This document shows positions 61,355 through 64,000 of a stretch of 64,000 bases of DNA, one piece after another (the stretch's first letter is position 1; every line of letters starts with the position of its first letter). The position numbers were made by a program, and so were the translations under genes. The notes below the pieces were generated by a model. It saw nothing but the letters and a program-made list of their open reading frames with translations. It had not been told where the DNA came from and made no database searches. The DNA is from Galaxea fascicularis (Eukaryota; Cnidaria; Anthozoa; Scleractinia; Euphylliidae), in NCBI GenBank assembly GCA_948470475.1, contig OX419339.1, forward strand, positions 18,991,075 through 19,055,074. The letters run 5' to 3'.

Positions 61355-61956
61355 CATGTATGGTGGCCGAGGACTGCCACTGAATTTTCACGGCGAGTTT
61401 TTCTTTTTTTTAGCAATTAAAATGTGAAATAAAATGAAAATAACATTAAAATGAAATACAATTGCAATGAAATGTAAAAGAAAATGTAAATAAAGTCAAA
61501 ATCAAATGCAAAATGAAATTAAATGTAAAACAAAAAGCAAAGAACAAATTAAAATCAAACTTGATTGAAATTAAAATTGAATTCATTCTGAAAAGATAAT
61601 GCAAAACAAAATTAGTGGCAGCGCTCGGCCACGTGAAAAAAAATTTTTTTTTTTCCAAATGAAAGTAAATTTTCGCATGGCCGAGCGCTGCCACTAATTT
61701 TGTTTTGCATTATCTTTTCAGAATGAATTCAATTTTAATTTCAATCAAGTTTGATTTTAATTTGTTCTTTGCTTTTTGTTTTACATTTAATTTCATTTTG
61801 CATTTGATTTTGACTTTATTTACATTTTCTTTTACATTTCATTGCAATTGTATTTCATTTTAATGTTATTTTCATTTTATTTCACATTTTAATTGCTGAA
61901 AAAAAGAAAAACTCGCCGTGAAAATTCAGTGGCAGTCCTCGGCCACCATATACATG
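61355..61956. mobile_element. 600-bp near-perfect palindrome: two MITE copies head to head
   Basis: Two arms (about 61364-61631 and 61678-61945) are almost exact inverted copies around a 46-bp spacer. Each arm is itself bounded by short inverted repeats: TGGCCGAGGACTGCCAC outside and GTGGCAGCGCTCGGCCA inside. Each arm is therefore one MITE unit of about 268 bp. The interior is A-rich on one strand (AAATGAAAT, AAATGTAAA words). If transcribed it would form a long double-stranded RNA stem. Confidence 0.92.
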
Positions 61957-62120
61957 CCTGCTTCTCAGAACTTTAATTGCTCAGGGAGCTAATAAGAAAA
62001 CCTAACTGGTTCACTTAGCTTCCTGGCTTGCCCATCATTCTACTATATATAATTAAGTAAAAATTGTAAATTTACATGATTTTAATGGCAAAATTTGTAT
62101 TTTGACTAAAGCATAATAAA

Positions 62121-62155
62121 GATTATTATTATTATTATTATTATCATTATTATTA
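62121..62155. repeat. (ATT)n microsatellite
   Basis: ATT units with a single ATC interruption follow GCATAATAAAG, just to the right of the large palindrome. Confidence 0.92.
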
Positions 62156-62402
62156 AATCGCTCCGTTGTAAGATTAAATTAAATTAAAATTAGACACTGG
62201 TTGCTGCTAGGCTTGTACAGGATAAAACCTGCAATAAAAATTTCCTCACGAACGAACGGACCATTTTATTTGCATGGCAGGAAATTCATTTATCGAAAGG
62301 TAAACCAACACTGCAAAACTCTTTGCTGAAGGAAAATTAATACTTGCATGCTCATGCCCTCTGTTAATTCATAAAGATAGGATCTCATTCGCGTCCCCAA
62401 TG

Positions 62403-62600
62403 GACGCGATTCTTTAATTCGGTCAGCACTGAGAATAACGAGCTCCGGCCGGGTCTGAAATATGCGCAGTCGCAGTGAAGGTGCATTTTTGTAACCGTTG
62501 GCAACCACTATTGTTTTAGACTTCTGAGTTTGCGTAAAAGAGCCAGAAGTCCGTGATTCACGGACGTCGTTATTCTCGGTGCTTATCGAAAGAATCGCGG
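62403..62600. repeat. Inverted-repeat element, about 200 bp
   Basis: GACGCGATTCTTTAATTCGG followed by CAGCACTGAGAATAACGAG is answered, inverted, by CGTTATTCTCGGTGCTTATC followed by GAAAGAATCGCGG. The central part contains GTCCGTGATTCACGGAC, a further palindrome. The 147-codon open frame spanning this on the minus strand is explained by the repeat. Confidence 0.75.
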
Positions 62601-62934
62601 CCTCTGTGGACGAGAGTGATAGAATCTTCATAAGCATCAGCAGGCGCAATTTTAATTGTCCAAATAAGGCTTGAGGTTCTGCCAGACTAAAATCTACCCT
62701 CCTTTGCCTCTCGATCTGAAACATGTGACACAAAAAGTGACGTCAAAAGTGTTTTCTCAGACGCACTTTTTGTGTACACGTACTTTTGTACGCATAAATT
62801 AGGCGTGACCATCAGAAAAATAATTCAGTACTGATTACCGACTCGACGAGTTGACACCCACTCCGTGAGTTCATCCGCGATAAACTACTTTTCTCTTTTT
62901 GCGTTAGTTTTCACAATTAAGCGTTTGTTTGCAG

Positions 62935-62998
62935 CTGCTGCATTAGTACGAACCAAACGCTTCTTCGGAAACATCAAGGAGAAGGCACGTAAGGAAAG
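62935..62998 (+). CDS. Possible orphan internal exon (20 codons), unidentified gene
   Basis: A pyrimidine-rich acceptor (TGTTTGCAG) and a good donor (AAAG then GTAGGC) bracket 64 nt. Only the third frame is open: AALVRTKRFFGNIKEKARKE, then a split AG codon. The basic, helical-looking text is protein-like, but I do not recognise it and found no adjoining exon in the remaining kilobase. It could be one exon of a gene that extends past the window, or chance. Confidence 0.3.
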
Positions 62999-64000
62999 GT
63001 AGGCAGCAGATGAGACGGTTATTTAAATGATGTATAGATCGTTAACAGTTTCACCGACCACCCTGCGAACGTTAGCAACCGCTAGTAAATAGATGACCAG
63101 ATCGGCGAAACGAGCAAAAACTAAGCGACCAAAAGGTTTCATTTCTATTGCAAATAAATGTGCAGACGATTGTGCACTATTTGACTTTGGTCGGTTCTCA
63201 CGTTCCGCTTATTAGTTAATTGGATATCACACAAACAGTGCTATCGTGAGTATTTCCTTTTCCTTCCTCCACACATTAGTATTGTTACTGAAATCTAACA
63301 TACGGAAATAGAAAATGATACAACACCAAAATCAAATGACCTCACGGGCGAAGACGTGTCGACAACCTAGGCCAATAGGCGAAAACGAACCATGGCACAA
63401 CTATTAAACATGTGACTGTCAGCGGCGGTAATGGTAGATGTCACCCTAACAGCACTGCTCCAGTTTTGAAAAGCATACTTCTATATTTCTATACTTCTAC
63501 ATTCTATATATTTTGTATAGTTCCCATATTCAGGAAGTCGTATGTGACAGGTTTTACCCGATGTTAGTAGGTCTTTTCTCTTTTGTTCAAATTACACTTG
63601 GAATCACTTTTACTTGTGTGCTATAGTAAATAGCGCGGAAAGGAAAACTCTGTTTAGATTTAAATTAACTGAAATATAACGAAATCTGTTAACCCGCCGC
63701 ACACGTGAGGAAAGAGATGAGCAAAATTTCTCGCGAGGCAGTTAGCTCAGCCGTTTCCTCATGTCGCGTGGTTCGCAGACCGGTTGATATTGGCAGTGCT
63801 TGAGCGTTCGTGGTCCGAACTACACATGCGTCAAGCTTGTGCTTATTTGGAATTCGTTTTCCGCCGTTGTAGCTTTTGAAACTGTTTTAGTGGCCAGGTT
63901 TTCATTCAGGGAAATTATGATGAGAAGCATGTACTGATGACCTTGTCGTCAAATTTAACTGATTGGCGTTAAGCCAATATGTTACATAACTAACGTTGGC

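Larger units (their letters stand above)
55012..64000. other. Downstream region without recognised genes
   Basis: About 9 kb after TRAPPC8. It contains foldback or MITE elements (55819-56023, 57064-57353, 58308-58659, 59771-60190, 60512-60622, 60738-61110, 61355-61956, 62403-62600), microsatellites, and one possible orphan exon at 62935-62998. AATAAA at 55916-55921 could be the TRAPPC8 poly(A) signal, but it lies inside a foldback repeat about 900 bp past the stop, so this is uncertain. Confidence 0.5.

Noticed and set aside
58308..61956. Regularly repeated words suggesting a CRISPR-like array
   Set aside because: The repeats are inverted, variable in spacing and belong to foldback transposons in a eukaryotic genome.
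62290..62733. Minus-strand 147-codon open frame, one of the longest in the window
   Set aside because: It spans an inverted-repeat element (62403-62600), has no domain, and its composition follows the repeat.
63738..63782. TTAGCTCAGCCG followed by GTGGTTCGCAGACC, resembling Pol III boxes
   Set aside because: Spacing is too short for a tRNA and no acceptor stem pairs. Not called.

Overview
The window is a piece of an animal nuclear genome. It is AT-rich and intron-rich, with GT/AG splice sites and a very high density of short non-autonomous DNA transposons. An anthozoan cnidarian, probably a reef coral, fits best: the intron density, a tRNA-derived SINE of a type I recall from coral genomes, and a host-defence-style anionic/cationic precursor. 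This assignment is inference. No bacterial operon, CRISPR array or viral gene was seen.

Three protein-coding genes could be assembled exon by exon with every splice phase in agreement. (1) On the minus strand at 2914-12565, a 159-residue calmodulin/troponin C-like protein with four canonical EF-hand loops. Its first intron (5.3 kb) follows the start codon directly. (2) On the minus strand at 18005-21947, a five-exon, 333-residue secreted precursor. It has a signal peptide, then an Asp/Glu-rich middle encoded by three symmetric phase-2 exons, then a 131-residue Arg/Lys/His tail with no acidic residue, built on a seven-residue R-R-G-K repeat. I do not recognise it as a named family. Its layout resembles cnidarian antimicrobial precursors (arminin/periculin style) and also multi-copy peptide precursors. 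It is the best candidate for something undescribed here. (3) On the plus strand at 28411-55011, a complete 28-exon TRAPPC8 gene (1,496 residues), a subunit of a TRAPP vesicle-tethering complex.

Between and inside the genes lie transposon remnants. Two are 5'-truncated LINE 3' ends (near 3.05-3.53 kb and 26.0-26.5 kb). One is a SINE with a perfect 12-bp target duplication in a TRAPPC8 intron. About twenty are foldback or terminal-inverted-repeat elements. Three of these share CAGGG ends and 5-bp target duplications (hAT-like), three or four have TA duplications (pogo and Tc1/mariner-like), and one pair forms a 600-bp near-perfect palindrome at 61355-61956.

The last 9 kb (55-64 kb) hold no recognisable gene except one possible orphan exon at 62935-62998, and are dominated by foldback elements. 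The three genes have no evident shared pathway: calcium sensing, a secreted effector or matrix-type protein, and housekeeping vesicle traffic.
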